Assembly: GCA_905221605.1 (NCBI GenBank) | Contig: CAJNDS010002423.1 | Span: 248,501-312,500 of the forward strand | Direction of reading: 5' to 3' | From: Symbiodinium natans | Taxonomy: Eukaryota; Sar; Dinophyceae; Suessiales; Symbiodiniaceae | DNA: 64,000 nt | Part shown: piece after piece, positions 13,401 to 28,400 of the stretch | Layout of the letters: each line of letters opens with the position of its first letter | Numbering within the stretch: position 1 is the stretch's first letter | Position numbers and translations under genes: made by a program | Notes under the pieces: generated by a model | What the model was told of the DNA's origin: nothing | What the model saw: the letters and a program-made list of their open reading frames with translations, nothing else | The model's database searches: none

Positions 13401-16400
13401 AGGGTTTAGGGATGAGGGATTTAGGGTTTTAGGGTTTTAGGGTTTTAGGGTTTTAGGGTTTTAGGGTTTTAGGGGTTTTAGGGTTTTAGGGTTTTAGGGG
13501 TTTTAGGGTTTTAGGGTTTTAGGGGTTTTAGGGGTTTTCGGTGTTTTAGGGTTTTAGGGTTTTAGGTTCGCACTTTCTAGGCATTCATTCCTCCTTCCGT
13601 CAACTCACAACCCCCGACACATGCCAAAGCCTTTCAACCTAGAGTGTGCCACCTCCCTCAGCTCAGAGGAAGTTGAGGCTTTAGGGTTTAGGTTTATTTA
13701 GGGTTTAGGGTTTAGGGTTTAGGGTTCAGGTTAGTTTAGGGTTTAGGGTTTAGGTTTATTTAGGGTTTAGGGTTTAGGTTTATTTAGGGTTTAGGGTTTC
13801 GGTTTATTTAGGGTTTAGGGTTTCGGTTTATTTAGGGTTTGGGTTTAGGGGTATTGCAGGGTACGTAGTCGTCTCGAGCACGCGGTTGGGCTCAGGATGT
13901 GGTGGGACGACCTCTGGCTCAACGAAGGCTTTGCCTCGTGGAGTGCGCCGAATGCAACCAAGGTTTGTGTTCAGGGTTGAGGGCTTTGCGTTTTGGGGCT
14001 TCATGCAGGGTTTAGGGTTTCAGGGTTTAGGGTTTTAGGGTTTTAGGGGTCTACGTTCTAGGGTTGGTTTAGGGTTTAGGGTTTGGGGTTTAGGGTTTAG
14101 GGTTTAGGGATGCTCTTGATCACCCACCTCCTGTGAAGACATCACAGACGACCACCCAAAGCATCACCTGGGAGGTGCGCGGCGGCGACCTCAACTCCCA
14201 GCTGTCATCATGTTTGGGGTTTAGGGTTTAGGGTTTAGGGTTTAGGTTTAGGGTTTAGGGTTCAGGGTTCAGGGTTCAGGGTTCAGGGTTTAGGGTTTAG
14301 GGTTTAGGGTTTAGGGTTTAGGGTTTAGGGTTTAGGGTTTAGGGTTTAGGGTTTAGGGTTTAGGGTTTAGGGTAGGGGGCTTCCGAAATTAGGGGTACCT
14401 TCTTGGGGTCCTTATTACAAGGGGGTCATACGATTTGCGGCCCTTATTTTTAGTAAACTCCCAAATTATGGGTACCTTTTTGGTGTCCGGATTGTAAGGG
14501 GATTCTACTCTTTGGGGATCTAGGGGGCCTCGATGTTCGTAAGCCCCCATGTTCTGAAGCAGCGCGACCCTGGAGGCTCCACTGCCACAGAAGGTTCGAA
14601 GAAAGCTTCGGGAGCTGTTTATTACTTTTTTGTTTCCGGGCGGGTTTAAAGCTTAGGGCTTAGGGTTTAGGGTTTAGGGTGAAGCATTTAGCGGGAGGGC
14701 GGGGGGGGGGGGGGGGGGGGCTACCCCCAGCAAGCGAACAGAATGCTACCCATCATTGATGTGCTTGTACTCGTACTAGCACTAGAATTAAGCTTTCGTA
14801 CTCTTACCAGTATCAGTACTAAGACGAATTGATTGGTATTTTGTGTCAGAGCGCAAAGCCCATGGAATTTCAATTACGAAGACGGCTACTGAGCCTGTAG
14901 CTGAGGTGAGAACTATATGGCCGACAAGATCTTCCCAGACTTTGCCATGTGCCTTGGTTTACGGGTTCAGGGTTTAGGGTCTACCAAGGTTTGCGGGCTT
15001 AAGGTTTAGAAGGAAGCAAAGGCCGATTAGGAATCCCCCAACCCCGAGCTCATCTTAACCACCAATGACGCTGTCACTGCACTCCTCAACCCAACACCCA
15101 GACCCCAAGCCTCACCTAAGCCTAAGCATCCTCGCAGGCGGCAACAGACCACAGCCCGACTTAGGATTTAGGCTTCAGCGTGTATGGTTCAGAGTCCAGG
15201 GCGTACCTAAACGAAGCCATAAGGCGGTCGCTCAGAACCTCGAAATGCCGACGTCCAAGGTGGGATCAGTTCACGTCTGACACCCAAGCCGCCGTGAGGC
15301 CCCCAAGGAGTGCTGGAGCGAGGGGAGTCGGTAAAGGGTGGGCCTCCTTCGTGTGACGCCGTTGGCGGCACAAACTTCCGGCACCTGGTAACGAGCATAG
15401 GGTTTGGGTTTAGGAGGGTTTAGGACTTAGGGTTTTGGGTTGGGGGGGGGGGGGGGGGGGGGGGGGTGCTTCCTCCGAATTTCGAAGTCGCTTTGTGAAA
15501 CTGGAACACGCCAATCCCGGACTCCCCAGGCTGTACACAATGGGGTTTTCGAAATTCGGGGTACCTTACTGGGTCCTTATTATCAGGGGATCCTATTATT
15601 TGGGGGGTGTATATTGGGGGTCCCCTATTCTCGCAAACCCCCAAATCAGCCAAGAATGTATTCAAGTTCCAGTTTTTCAAGACAATATTCCCGTGTAGTC
15701 AGGGTTTGAATGAAGGATTGCTAGCTAGGCCCTTGGGACATTTCATATTTTCCCTTATTTGGGCTTAAGAGGATCACGTCCCTGGAATCTATTTTTTAGA
15801 GGGTCTAGGTGCCATCCTGGATTGAGGACCCTAAACCCTAAACCCTCAACCCTAAACCCTAAACCCTAAACCCGTATCCCTAAACAGGGGTCTGGTTGAG
15901 GTATGGATCTGTGGCAGTAAGGTCACCCTGGATGGGTCCCCCAGTCCCCGCCTTTCCCCCCACTTAGACCCGAAACCGCAAATCCTAAACTAAACCCTAA
16001 ACGCTAAACCCTAAACCCTAAACCCCAAATCCTAAACCCTAAACACAAAAAAACAAGGCCCAACTAGACGCCGCCGTGTTTGGGCCTTGTTTTTCGTGGG
16101 ATCTCTGATCGTTTCGCTGAGGCCATGAGGCTAGATAGCCTGCGAAGCTCTCACCCCATCCAGGCAGATCGGTTGAGCAGGGTTCAGGGTTTAGGTTTGA
16201 GGGTTGAGGGCTGCAGTGAGGGGTTGATGAGGTGATCCTAAGCCATAAGCCCAGGCGGTTTGACTTAAGTCTTTGGCTTTTGGGGCTAAGCTTTGAGGCT
16301 TCCAGGGGAGCCGAAGGATGCCTCGAGTTTCAGGGTGAAGGGTTTAGGGTTTAGGGTTTAGGGTTTAGGGTTTAGGGGTTAGGGGTTAGGGTTAAGCTCA

Positions 16401-19400
16401 GGGGTTAAGGGGTTAAGGGTTACGGGTTAAGGGTTTAGGGTTTAGGGTTTAGGGTTAAGGGGTTAAGGGTTACGGGTTAAGGGTTTAGGGTTTAGGGTTT
16501 AGGGCTTAAGGTTTAGGGTTTAGGGTTTAGGGTTTAGGGTTTAGGGTTTAGGGTTCAGGTTTTCTTCAAGGAGTCCTTCATTGGGGCTTAGTCCGGGGCG
16601 GCCCTTGTTATCAGGGGGTTGACAAACCGTTAGCCCTAAACCCTAAACCCTAAACCCTAAACCCTAAACCCTAAACCCTAAACCCTAAACCCTAAACCCT
16701 AAACCCTGGACCATTTTAAGGGAACACTCTCTACTTTGTGTGTTGCCTGCGAGGTGCCCATCCACCATGCAGAGGAGGCCAGACAGGGCTCCTCTTTCGT
16801 TCACGGACTTAGGCCTAAACCCTACACCCCAAACCCCAAACCCCAAACCCTAAACCCTAAACCCTAAACCCTAAACCCTAAACCCTAAACCCTAAACCCT
16901 AAACCCTAAACCCTGAACCCTAAACCCTAAACCCTAAACCCTGGAACCCTGAACCCTGAACCCTGAATCCTGAACCCTGAACCCTTGTTGATGGGGGCTT
17001 ACGGGGGTTTAGAGGGGTTTATAGCTTAAGGGGTTTACAGGGTTTTAGAGGGTTTTTGGGGTTTGTGGGGTTTATAGGGTCTTTTGAGGGTTTTATGGGG
17101 TGTTTCAATGGGGTTTCAGGGCGCATTCCCTGCGCTGCCGGTGAGGTGGAAGAAGTCTTCGATGCCATCTCCTACTGCAAGGGCTCCTTGGCGTACACGG
17201 CCATGACACCTGTTGAGGGTTTTTGGAGGGTTTTTGAGGGGTTTTTGAGGAGTTTTGAGAGGTTGTTGGAGGGTTTTGATGGGTTTTGAGAGGGTTTTGG
17301 AGGGTTTCAGAGGGTATGGTTTTTGGAAGGTTTTTGAAGGGTGTTGGAGGGTTTTGGAGGGTTAGAGGGTTTTAGAGTTTTACAGGGATTTAGAGGGTTT
17401 TGGATGATTTTTGGCGGGTTTGGGCCCTTCGGGTTTGGGTTTAGGGTTTGGGGGTTGGGTCTGCTGACCCCTTAGCCCTAAACCTTTCGGGTTTGGGGTT
17501 TGGGGCTTAAGGTCCCTATCGGACCTATCGCTGCATCCTGAACTAATCCCTGAACCCGCGAAAGCTCCAGGCACCCTACACAAGAATTCTTTAAACCCTA
17601 AGTCCCAAACAGGGGTTTAGGGTTAGGGGTTTAGGGGTTAATTATGGTTTAGGGTATGCTGAGGCATAGGAGCCCCCAAATGTGGTCGATCTCCACGACT
17701 CATGCTTTGAATCCGTCCGCCTTGGCGTCGCGAAGCCCGAAGCAAATTAACCCAAATCCCTAGACCCTGACCCCTAAGGCCCCAAACAGTATAGTTCCTA
17801 TGCCCTCAACCCTCAACCCTCATTCCCCAGGATAAGCCTAAACCCTAAACCCTAAACCCTAAACCCGAAACCCTAAACCCTAAACCCCAAACCCCAAACC
17901 CTAAACCCTAAACCCTAAACCCTAAACCCCAAGGGGCCTCCGTCATCAAGATGGCCCACGCCTACCTTGGCGCCGAGGCATTCCAGAAGCTCCACCTTTT
18001 GTTAGAGCTTAGGGTTTAGGGTTTAGGGTTTCGGGTTTAGGGTTTAGGGATATATTGCTGTTCTTGGTGGGTGATTTTTAGGATCCTAAACCCTAAATCC
18101 TAAACCTAGACCCATACGCTTCTACTTCATATGGGCCCGTATCATCCGATGGTTTTGGGCTCTGTGGGCTTTCAGGATCAGGGCTTGGTTCAGATGGGTT
18201 TCTTGGTAGTTGTTGTTCATGATGAACTCAAAAAGGGTTTAGGGTTTAGGGTTCAATGTTCAGGGTTTAGGGCTTAGGGTTTAGGGTTTGGGGTTTAGGG
18301 TTTAGGGTTTAGGGTTTAGGGCTTCAAGTGGAAGTGGGAAGCCGAGCTCCCTAGGGTAGGGTTGGGGTGTGATTGGTTTAGCATTCGAGCCACTCCCGCT
18401 CAGCATTTACTTGCTCTTGGTTCGTAGGGAATGGTACCCTTTCTACTCCCTTAACGGGTATATATAGGGCCCTAACTAATCCCTTAAAGGGTATATATAG
18501 GGCCCTGTATACTCGCTTAAAGGGTATATGTAGGGCCCTATAGAATCCCTGAAAGGGTATATGTAGGACCCCAATTCCCTCATTCCCTGCCAACAGCAAC
18601 GGCAAGCCTGCGCAGCCCAGTGGTACCCTTTTCCCTTTTTTTGCTTTTAAGGATTCCCTCATAGAGAAACGAACCCCTTAAAAAGGGTACCCTTGTAATG
18701 ATATGGTTGCTGGGCTACCAAGAAGCTTAGGAAGGGCCTCCGGAACTACATGCAGAAGCACAAGCACCTCGGCCCAATGGTGTCATGGACCTGTCACGAG
18801 CGCGTAGTCGACCCTCAACCCTAAGCCCTAAACCCTAAACCCTAAACCCTAAACCCTAAACCCTAAACCCTAAACCCTAAACCCTAAACCCTAAACCCTA
18901 AACCCTAAACCGCGGGACTTTTCGGAGTAGCTTGCTGACCCAGCACCAATGTGCATTGTTCTCTGGAGCTTTTTTCTGCCCATGTAATAAAGCATTCTGT
19001 ACGACACTGCACTTTACTCTACGGTACTCTGAAGGTACTACGTATAATATATTGTACTCTACCACATATGTATATATATATATATATTTATGTATATATA
19101 TATGCATGTTATATACTGCACTAAGTATGTTAGTCTATACTGTTGCGATGAGGGCAGCGCCTGGTTTTATGTAGCTCATCCTTCCCCTCGCGGGGCTTGC
19201 GTGGATCTTACCCCCAACAGTAAGGACCCCTGCGATCCAAGACTTTTGTTTCCCTTCATGGGGGCTGAAGGGCTGTAGGAGGGACAACGTGGTAGGGTTG
19301 AGGCCCTTAAGCCCAAAGCCCTGAGCCTTAATCTCAGACCAGCACTAGTCCCCAAGCCCTAAAGACTTGACCTTAAAACCCTATGTACTGAAGGCAGAAA

Positions 19401-22400
19401 AGGGGGTTCGTGCTGGACGGCGCAACGCACGCCGGCGCGGCACGATGTCTGCGGAAGCCGCGAGCGACAATGCTCGAGTAGTTAGGGGGCCTAGTTAAAC
19501 CTGCTTTCGGCCTTGCAGCGCAAACCCTCAAATCCCTAAGCTGCATAAACCCCAAAACCCCGCAACCCTGTCTAGATTTAATTCGTACGCCTGCGCAGTT
19601 GCAGCAATACCTACACCGCACGCTTGCTGCCGCAAAGGTACGGCAACACCGAGACGAACGACCTTTGGGCAGCCCCTCGCTCTGCAACCTTTCGAGGATG
19701 GTGGTTTCAGTGAGCTTCAGGTTAGGTGAGATGGGGGGGTTTCCGAAACTAGGGGGACCGTACTGGGGTCCTTATTATAAGGGAGTCCTACAGGTTTGGG
19801 GGGACTCTAAGGGGTCCCCTTGTTTTCGTAAACCCCCAAATGTCTTGCCAGCCGACGCAGTGGCAGCACCGTTTGAAGTGCGGAGACCAGCCGCCCCACC
19901 ATTTAGGGTTTAGGGTTTAGGGTTTAGGGTTTAGTGTTTAGTGTTTAGGGTTTGCATGCGCAACGCTACAATGCCCGGAGCTCTGACCACCTGGACTACA
20001 AGAGTTTCAGGGCTGGGGTATTTGCAGGTTTAGGGTCTATAGGGTCTAGGGTTTGGGGTTTAGGGTTTGGGCTTTAGGGTTCAGGGTTTAGGGTTTATAG
20101 TTTAGGGTACTTGGGCTCTCCGGGCGATGGCTCCCCATGCTCCAAAAACCAGGCATGGAGTGATGCCAGTGGCCAGCCGGTCAACTCGTCCCCTGGCAGC
20201 GACAGAAAGTCCGAGGATTTTTTGGATCCCAGGGTGCCCAAACCCTAGAGAGTAAACCCTAAACCCTAAACCCTAAAAAAACCTGCCTTAAACCCTAAAC
20301 CCCAAACCCCAAACCCTAAACCCCAAACCCTAAACCCTCGAAGCCCGAAATCGCGAAGCACTTGAGGCTCATGGCCTCATGGACGGAGCAGATGGGCAGC
20401 CTGCCGTGAACCACGCAGTCTTTTCGGGAGTTAGGGTTTAGGGTTTAGGGTTTAGGGTTTAGGGTTTCGGGTTTAGGGTTTAGGGTTTAGGGTTTAGGGC
20501 TAGGGTTTAGGAAATAGGGTTTAGGGCTAGGGTTACAGGGTTTGGAGGTTAGAAGCATTGGGCTGATGGGCACCCCCGGCCTTCATCCCTCAACCAGGAG
20601 GGGGTTTTGGGTGAACCCTAAACCCTAATCCCTAAACCCTAAACCCTAAACCCTAAACCCTAAACCCTAAACCCTAAACCCTAAACCCTAAACCCTAAAC
20701 CCTAAACCCTAAACCCTAAACCCTAAACCCTAAACCCTAAACCCTAAACCCTAACCTAAACCCTAAACCCTAAACCCTAAACCCTAAACCCTAAACCCTA
20801 AACCCTAAACCCTAAACCCTAAACCCTAAACCCTAAACCCTAAACCCTAAACCCTAAACCCTAAACCCTAAACCCTAAACCCTAACTAAATTCATCTTAG
20901 AGACAGCTAGACTGCACAAAACGTAGGGCTCCAAGTGATCCGCCCCAAGGCTTCCCTCTGGTGACCGTGAAGAGCTTCACTGGATCCGAGTTGGAGCTTG
21001 AGCAGAGATTTGGCTGCGACTGAGGGTCGAGGGTTTAGGGTTTAGGGTTTAGGGTTTAGGGTTTAGGGTTTAGGGTTTAGGGTTTAGGGTTAGGGTTTAG
21101 GGTTTAGGGTTTAGGGTTTGGGAACTTGTTCCCCCCCCTCCTGCCCCCCCCTCCCCAAAAAAAAAAAGAAGAGACCCATTAAGGAAGCGCTAGTCTCTAA
21201 AAGCCCTAAGCCCTAAGCCCTAAACCCAAAACCCTGGCCTCATAATAAGCACACCCGCTATATGCTCCAACTCCTAACTCTGGAGCTCTAGAGTTCCAAT
21301 TGTCATTTTTACGTTTCAGGGTTTAAGGCTTAGGGTCGCAAGGCCATCATGTTCAGAAGCGCCCAAGTAAGTCGTGAGAGTTGCAAGTGGGCACCCTAAA
21401 CAGGAACTCGTGTAAGCCCCATTTGGGGTTCAGGTCGTTGGGGTGTTTGGGGCTTTCGTGTCTTTAGAGATTTTGGGTTTTTGGGTTTAGGGTTCTAGGG
21501 TTTAGGTTTAGGGTTCCCCAAAATCCTTCTTCTCGTCTGGCAAAAAGATTGAAACTGACACGAATCTACTCACTTGTCAACCCTCTCCTTATAGGGCAAG
21601 GCAACACGCCAGAAGGCTTGCACCTCCCCCACGGGCTTACGGCCCTTAGCCCCAAACCCTACACCCTAAACAAGCTCAACAAGGGGGCTTAATGGTTCAT
21701 GTTTCGAATGCCCGGGGCTCTTTGCATCTTAGAACCATCAAGAACCCCACAACTCCAAGCACGATTTGGGCTCCGAAGCCCCATAAGCCCCCTGCATCCT
21801 AGGGTTTAGGGTTTAGGGTTTAGGGTTTAGGGTTTAGAGTTAGGGTTTAGGGTTTAGGGTTTAGGGTTTAGGGTTTAGGGTTTAGGGTTTAGGGTTTAGG
21901 GTTTAGGGTTTAGGGTTTAGGGTTTAGGGTTTAGGGTTTAGGGTTTAGGGCTAGGAGCCGTAAGCCCGACACCCCCGGATGTGCGTTGAGGAGTTGGTTC
22001 CTGGCAGATGGATCCGAGGCGCGTGAGAAGTCTCGTCGGGGGTCTTAGAGGGCAGACCCTAAACCCTAAACCCTAAACCCTAAACCCTAAACCCTAAACC
22101 CTAAACCCTAAACCCTAAACCCTAAACCCTAAACCCTAAACCCTAAACCCTAAACCCTAAACCCTAAACCCCTAAACCCCTAAACCCCTAAACCCCTAAA
22201 CCCCTAAACCCCTAAACCCTAAACCCTAAACCCTAAACCCTAAACCCTAAACCCTAAAACCCTAAACCCTAAACCCTAAACCCTAAACCCTAAACCCCAA
22301 ACCCCAAAGCCCAAACCCCTAAACCCCAAACCCCTAAACCCCTAAACCCCCAAACCCAAACCCTAACTCCCGCACCAGAATCCATAGAGACTTGCACCAG

Positions 22401-25400
22401 GTTGTGGTCGTCTCCCCTTGAGCCCCCTAACCCCGGAAACCCTGAACCCTAAACCGTAAACCCTAAACCATAAACCCTGAACCTCCCCAAAAAACAACAC
22501 AGCCCAAACCCCCTAAAAACCGAAAATCTGCGAGGAAACCCTACCCAAATCCCAGAGGACTCCCCTGTAACCTAAAATCACGAAAGCTAGCCCCCGAGGA
22601 GCTAGCGGAGTATCTTACCTAAGCGAAGCTTACAACCTGAAGGGTATATAGGGTCCCCGGAGGCTCCGCCACGAAACGCAGCAAACCCGGTCGGTTTCCG
22701 GGTGGCGAACACAGGTTTTGGGGAAACGGGCTGGCGTTCATTTCTTTCGTATATGGGTGCAAATGAACGCCGTTTTCTGTGGATCCCAGGCCCTCGAAAA
22801 CTTCCCAAGTCCCCCAAGAAAAGACTCAGAAGCCCTGATGTTGATGTGAGTCTACCCCAAGTGGCACTGCCTCTTCGGGTTTGCGGGCCTGCAGCACGTT
22901 GCTTGTGAGCCGCAACGACTTAACAGTAGCATTTTTGGGCTTGTCGGCTTGCGACTTCATGGTTCAGCATTGCTGATGCATTCAATCCATGTCGTCGAAT
23001 GAGTCTGGCTGCTGATACTGCCTCAGGCTGCGCAAGTACCATGACGGCACTGCTGCCTTGCGTCGCATCCCGTCTACTGTCAGCGAGGCCAGATATCGTG
23101 GTCTGGTGTGGGACTTTGCAAAACACCACAGCCTCGACCTGCCCTCCGCCGCCGCTGCTCGCCAACGGAATGCCTCGCCTACGAATGATGTTGCAGGCGA
23201 GTTCCTGGACTTCCTGGAAGCGCTGATTGTTCGTTTTCGACGTGGTTTTGTGCCAGCGTCCGAGGCGACACGGCACGGCGCTCGAACTCTTCTGCAAAAA
23301 GCCGCGTTTCTCAACTGCAAGCTCTGCTAGATCGCACGTCTCTGCTGCATTGGGAAAGGGCAGCTCACAAAGTTCGCCTTGCAACATGCTGGTGTTGGCC
23401 AGCGGCTCCTCTCCCGAACAGCCCTACGCTTCTGGTGCCGGCCAAAGACTACCTTCTCAACGTGCTTGTTGCTTGCAGGATGACATGCAGTGGGCCCGCT
23501 TCGGAGTTTTTTGGCTCCTGCACACTGAGCCAAGGCTTCAACGAGCAACTCTCGAAGTTGATGTCTGCCATGACTGATTTCGAGTTTCCATATAGACGAA
23601 CGGTACTGAACTTGGCGCCTCCAGCTATGCCTCAGCTGCCACCGAGCTTGCGAGAACTAGCTGAAGCGGCGATGCCGAAATGATCATCGGAGCTCCAAAG
23701 GAACTCCCTGTCGACACCTTGTTTTGCGATGATCATCGGAGCACCACAAGAACTCCCTGTCAACACGTTCTTTTGCGTTCTAATTTATCTCTAAAAGAAC
23801 GCCTCTTTTTCATATCATTCGGAACTCCCAACAGGCTCCGCGCGGGAAAAAGGCGACGGCCTCATGCCTTGGCGTAGGCTTGTCCTGATGCATAGTGGAT
23901 GCCCTGTTGAAAGAAGCTCTTCCGTGGGGGTACCTTAACTAGCTTTCGTCCCAGGCCCTCACCCTCAAGTTCTGAGCCCTATCCCCTGAGCCCTAAACTC
24001 CTAAACTCCTAAACCCTAAACCCTAAACCCTCTTGACCCAGCAGGTGAAAGCTGAGGAGGAGAAGGTTTGGAAGATTCCGCTCATCTTCAGCGCCCGGGC
24101 AGCTCTGAGATAGGGTTTAGGGTCTTCAAGGGCTGGAAGGATTTGGGTGCCTTGGGTTTAGGGTTTAGGGTTTAGGATTTAGGGTTTAGGGTTTAGGGTT
24201 TAGGGTTGTGTGTTCTTGCTTTAGGTCGCTAAACTTTCGGGTTCGGGGAGAACCAGCCAGCCGCGGCCCTTCTAAAACCCTAGTGTCCACACACAGACGG
24301 GGGCTGCCCTATGAGCAATGTCCGAGATCGAAGCCCGAAGCGCCCAAACCCGAAAACCCCGAAGAAAACCGCCTGAACCCGAAAAATCCTAAACCCTAAA
24401 TGGGGTTTAGGGTTCAGGGTACCCCAAACCCTAAACCCTAAATTTGCAAACCCTAAATTCATACACCCAAAAGCCTAAACCCTAAACCCTAAACCCTAAA
24501 CCCTAAACCCTAAACCCTAAACCCTAAACCCTAAACCCTAAACCCTAAACCCTAAACCCTAAACCCTAAACCTTAAACACTAAACCCTAAACCCTAAACC
24601 CTAAACCCTAAACCCTAAACCCTAAACCCTAAACCCTAAACCCTAAACCCTAAACCTTACTCTGCTGAGGCCACGGCGGGCAAAAGACGAAGCCCACCTT
24701 GATGGAGGCGGGACAGGTTTCAAGGCTTAGAGGCTTAGAGGCTTCGAGGCTTCGAGGCTTAGAGGCTTAGAGGCTTAGAGGCTTCGGGTGTAGGGTTTAG
24801 GGTTTAGGGTATAGGGTTTAGGGTTTAGGGTTTAGGGTTAGTGGACCCTAAAGCCCCAGCAGCCCTAAACACACCCTAAGACCCCAAGACCCGAAATCTC
24901 CTGGGACCCGAGAGCCCTGCATACCAAACACCAGCAGCAGAAACGCGTCGACCCCACAGCTCTCCAACCCTTCGAGTCAAACCCTGAACCCTGAAAACAT
25001 CAAACCCTAAACCCGTAACCCTCAACCTCTAAGCCCTAAACCCCTAGCCCTAAACCTTAAACCCTAGACCCTAAACCCTAAACCCTGAACCCTAAACCCG
25101 AAGTCCAAAGCTCGTCAACCTACGACTGCCAGAACCCGAACCTCCGTTTACTGAGACGAATAGTATTTCAGGTACCTGCGGCTTGGGGTATTAGGGCTTG
25201 GTGGCTTAAGGTTTAGGGTTTGGGGTTTGGGGTTTAGGGTTTAGGTTTAGGGTTTAGGGTTTAGGGTTTAGGGTTTAGGGTTTAGGGTTTAGGGTTTAGG
25301 GTTTAGGGTTTAGGGTTTAGGGTGGAGTTCGGCCCGTTTATGTGGTGACCGGTCAGTTCTCTGAATATACCGGGCCTTTGTTGATCCTATGGGGTCGTCT

Positions 25401-28400
25401 CTGTAGTGCGTGCCCACAAGGGGGCCATACTGGCCACACTTAGGGGACTTGGGGAGACCTTTGGATAGATTGTATTCTCATCCCGTCTAGGGTTTAGGAG
25501 GGTCCTATGTAGGAAATTTTCGGAAGGAAGTTACGTGGTCCCTTAATACAGTATGGTCCCTTACCTTCTTTAGAGGGTTCTGAAGTACGGGCCCTTGAAT
25601 TTTATAGGGTACATCAGGGTATACAAGGCTTCCCCAATTGCGGGCCCAGAGTATTAGCCCTAAACCCTAAACCCCAAACCCCAAAATGGATGGGGTGTCC
25701 TCTCGAGCTGGTGGCTGTCAGGTTCTTTCGGCTTTGGGGTTAGGGTTTAGGGTTTTAGGGCTTAGGGTTAGGGCTTTGGGGGGTGCTAGGTTTGTAGGGT
25801 CAACCCTGAACCCTGAACCCTGAACCCTGAACCCTAAACCCTAAACCCTAAACCCTAAACCCTAGCATCCGAAACCCCGAAACCCCCAAGTCGGAGCAAC
25901 TCTACAGCCTGTGAGTCGCACAACTCCCATAACGCCTGCAACGCCCTAGATACACGTTGGCCCGAAGCCCTGCAAGCCCTAGGTTTGGGGTTTGGGGTTT
26001 AGGGTTTAGGGTTTAGGGTTTAGGGTTTAGGGTTTAGGGTTTAGGGTTTAAAGGAAACCCCTCCCGACCCTGGAGCCCAAGTTCTCGAGGGGAAGACTCA
26101 GAAGATCACTGTTCCGGCGGCGGACTACGTCGTGATCAACGCAGGCGGAACTTAAAACCTAAAACCCTAAACCCTAAACCCTACACCCTAAACCCTGAAC
26201 CCTAAACCCTAAACCCTAAACCCTAAACCCTAAACCCTAAACCCTAAACCCTAAACCCTAAACCCTAAACCCTAAACCCTAAACCCTAAACCCTAAACCC
26301 TAACCCGATGTTTCCGGAGTCACAGGGGCTGGCAGCCAGGGTTCAGTCAAAGACGCAACTCTGAGGGGATACATGGTCTCTTAATATGTTACCTTTAAGG
26401 GGCTCTGAGGCATGGGGCCTTGGGTTTATATCGGGCATAGAAGGGATAAAAAAATGGGTTCGCCTTCCAAGGGCCCATGCTAAGGGACCAGGTTACTACT
26501 GTACCCCAAGAAACAACCGCTTCTTGACTGCTGGGATGACCTTGTAAACCCTCAAGCCCTAAGCCCTAAACCCTAAACCGTAAACCCTAAACCCTAAACC
26601 CAGCACTGGGTTCAGTCTTCGGAAGTTCGGATACAGCCAGGAGCACCCAGCAGCTTGGGGCACTCTTATGTGAAACCTGGTGTAGTCCGAGCTGCAGGGT
26701 TTAGGGTTTAGGGTTTAGGGTTTAGGGTTCAGGGTTTAGGGTTTAGATCCTGACAGCCTTGAGCGACAATTTAACTCATCTTCAACCAAAACCCTCAGCC
26801 AGACAAACCCTATAAACCCTACTAGCCCTATAAACCCTGTAAACCCCCCTGCAAACCCCATAAACGTCACTAACCCTACTTGTAAACCCTATAGACCCTA
26901 CTAACCCTATGATCCCTATAGATTCTATAAAACCTATAAACCCTATAAACCCTGTTAACCCTATTGTCCCTATAAACTCTATAAACCCTCTAAGCCCGGA
27001 CAAATCTTGCCTGTCCCTAGTCCCAGAGGCCGTGACGTGCCAATGCGGGTTCTGCATCTTGCATGCTTGGTCGGGGTTTAGGGTTTATAGGGTTTGGGGT
27101 TTAGGGTTTAGGGTTTAGGGTTTAGGGTTAGGCTTCGAGGTTCATGGTTGAGAGGCTAGGGTTTCTTAAGAGTCTTTAGAGGGTCAACTTGGTGCCCTTT
27201 TTTTTTTTTTTTTTTTTGGGGGGGGGGTGGGTTTTGTCCATGAGCAGTTCCTAAGAGTCTGGGTCCTCTAAACCTTGAAGAGCACATGAGGAGTTCCCCC
27301 TTGGTCTCCCCATGACCCTAAACCCTAAAGCCTCTCCACAGACGCACTGTTTGTTTGTGTGTGCCCAGTCCTGCATAGTCGCGCAGGCCCTGAACGCAAG
27401 GTTTTTGCTAGGTTTCTGGCGCCTCGACCCTTTTCACCTTGAAACCCGGATCCGGGTATGTGGCGTGTGCGAAAAACTAAACCCCAAACCCCTAACCCTC
27501 AAACCCTCAACCCTTAAACCCTCAATGCGCCAAGACTGAGGTGGGTAGTTGCCTTGAACCCTAAACCCTAAACCCAAACCCTAAACCCTAGACCACCAAG
27601 GTACACGCCGGAGATGTACGCAAAGCTGGGTGCCTCCATCCACAAGCTGGACGTCAGTGATCGCGCCGGTCTTGTTGGGTCCTCAGAGAGGGTTTAGGGT
27701 TTAGGGTTTAGGGTTTAGGGTTTAGGGTTTAGGGTTCACAGGGCTTCTGAACATCAGGGTGTTGGGATGACTGGGGCTCCCTAAGGCCTCTCGCTCTCTC
27801 TCTATATATATATATATACACACACATTTACAGACTCTCAACCCTAAACCCTAAACCCTAAACCCTAAACCCTAAACCCTAAACCCTAAACCCTAAACCC
27901 TAAACCCTAAACCCTAAACCCTAAACCCTTTGTTTACACATGAGCTTCAACTCTTGTGGATGGACTTGCTCATTTGGCAGGGTATTGTTTCATTGAGGTT
28001 TCTTAGAGGTGCCCTTCTTCTCGGGGTTCCTATTTGCAAATTTAGGCGGCATGTATGGGGGTACCATCGGAGACACCTCCATAAGGATCCTAAACGCTAC
28101 ATGCATGGATCTTTCTTTTACTCCCCCCCGCCCCCCAAATCACACAACACTGCCCGAAGCCCCAAACCCTATTTTCCAATCTTCACCCTAAACCCCAAAC
28201 CTTTAAACCCTAAACCCCAAACCCCAAATCCTAAACTCCAATCCACACCCTAAACCACAAATCTTCAAACCTAACCCCAAACCCCAAACCCCAAACCCCA
28301 AACCCCCAAGGTACTCTAAACCACAAACCTCTCAACCCTAAACCCTACACTCCTATCCACACCCTAAACCCTAAAACCCTAAAACCCTAAAACCCTAAAA

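Noticed and set aside
27412-27445. GFWRLDP as the missing GFYR exon of M1
   Set aside because: The left phase fits but no donor gives the right phase to exon 30, and the residues after GFWR do not match.
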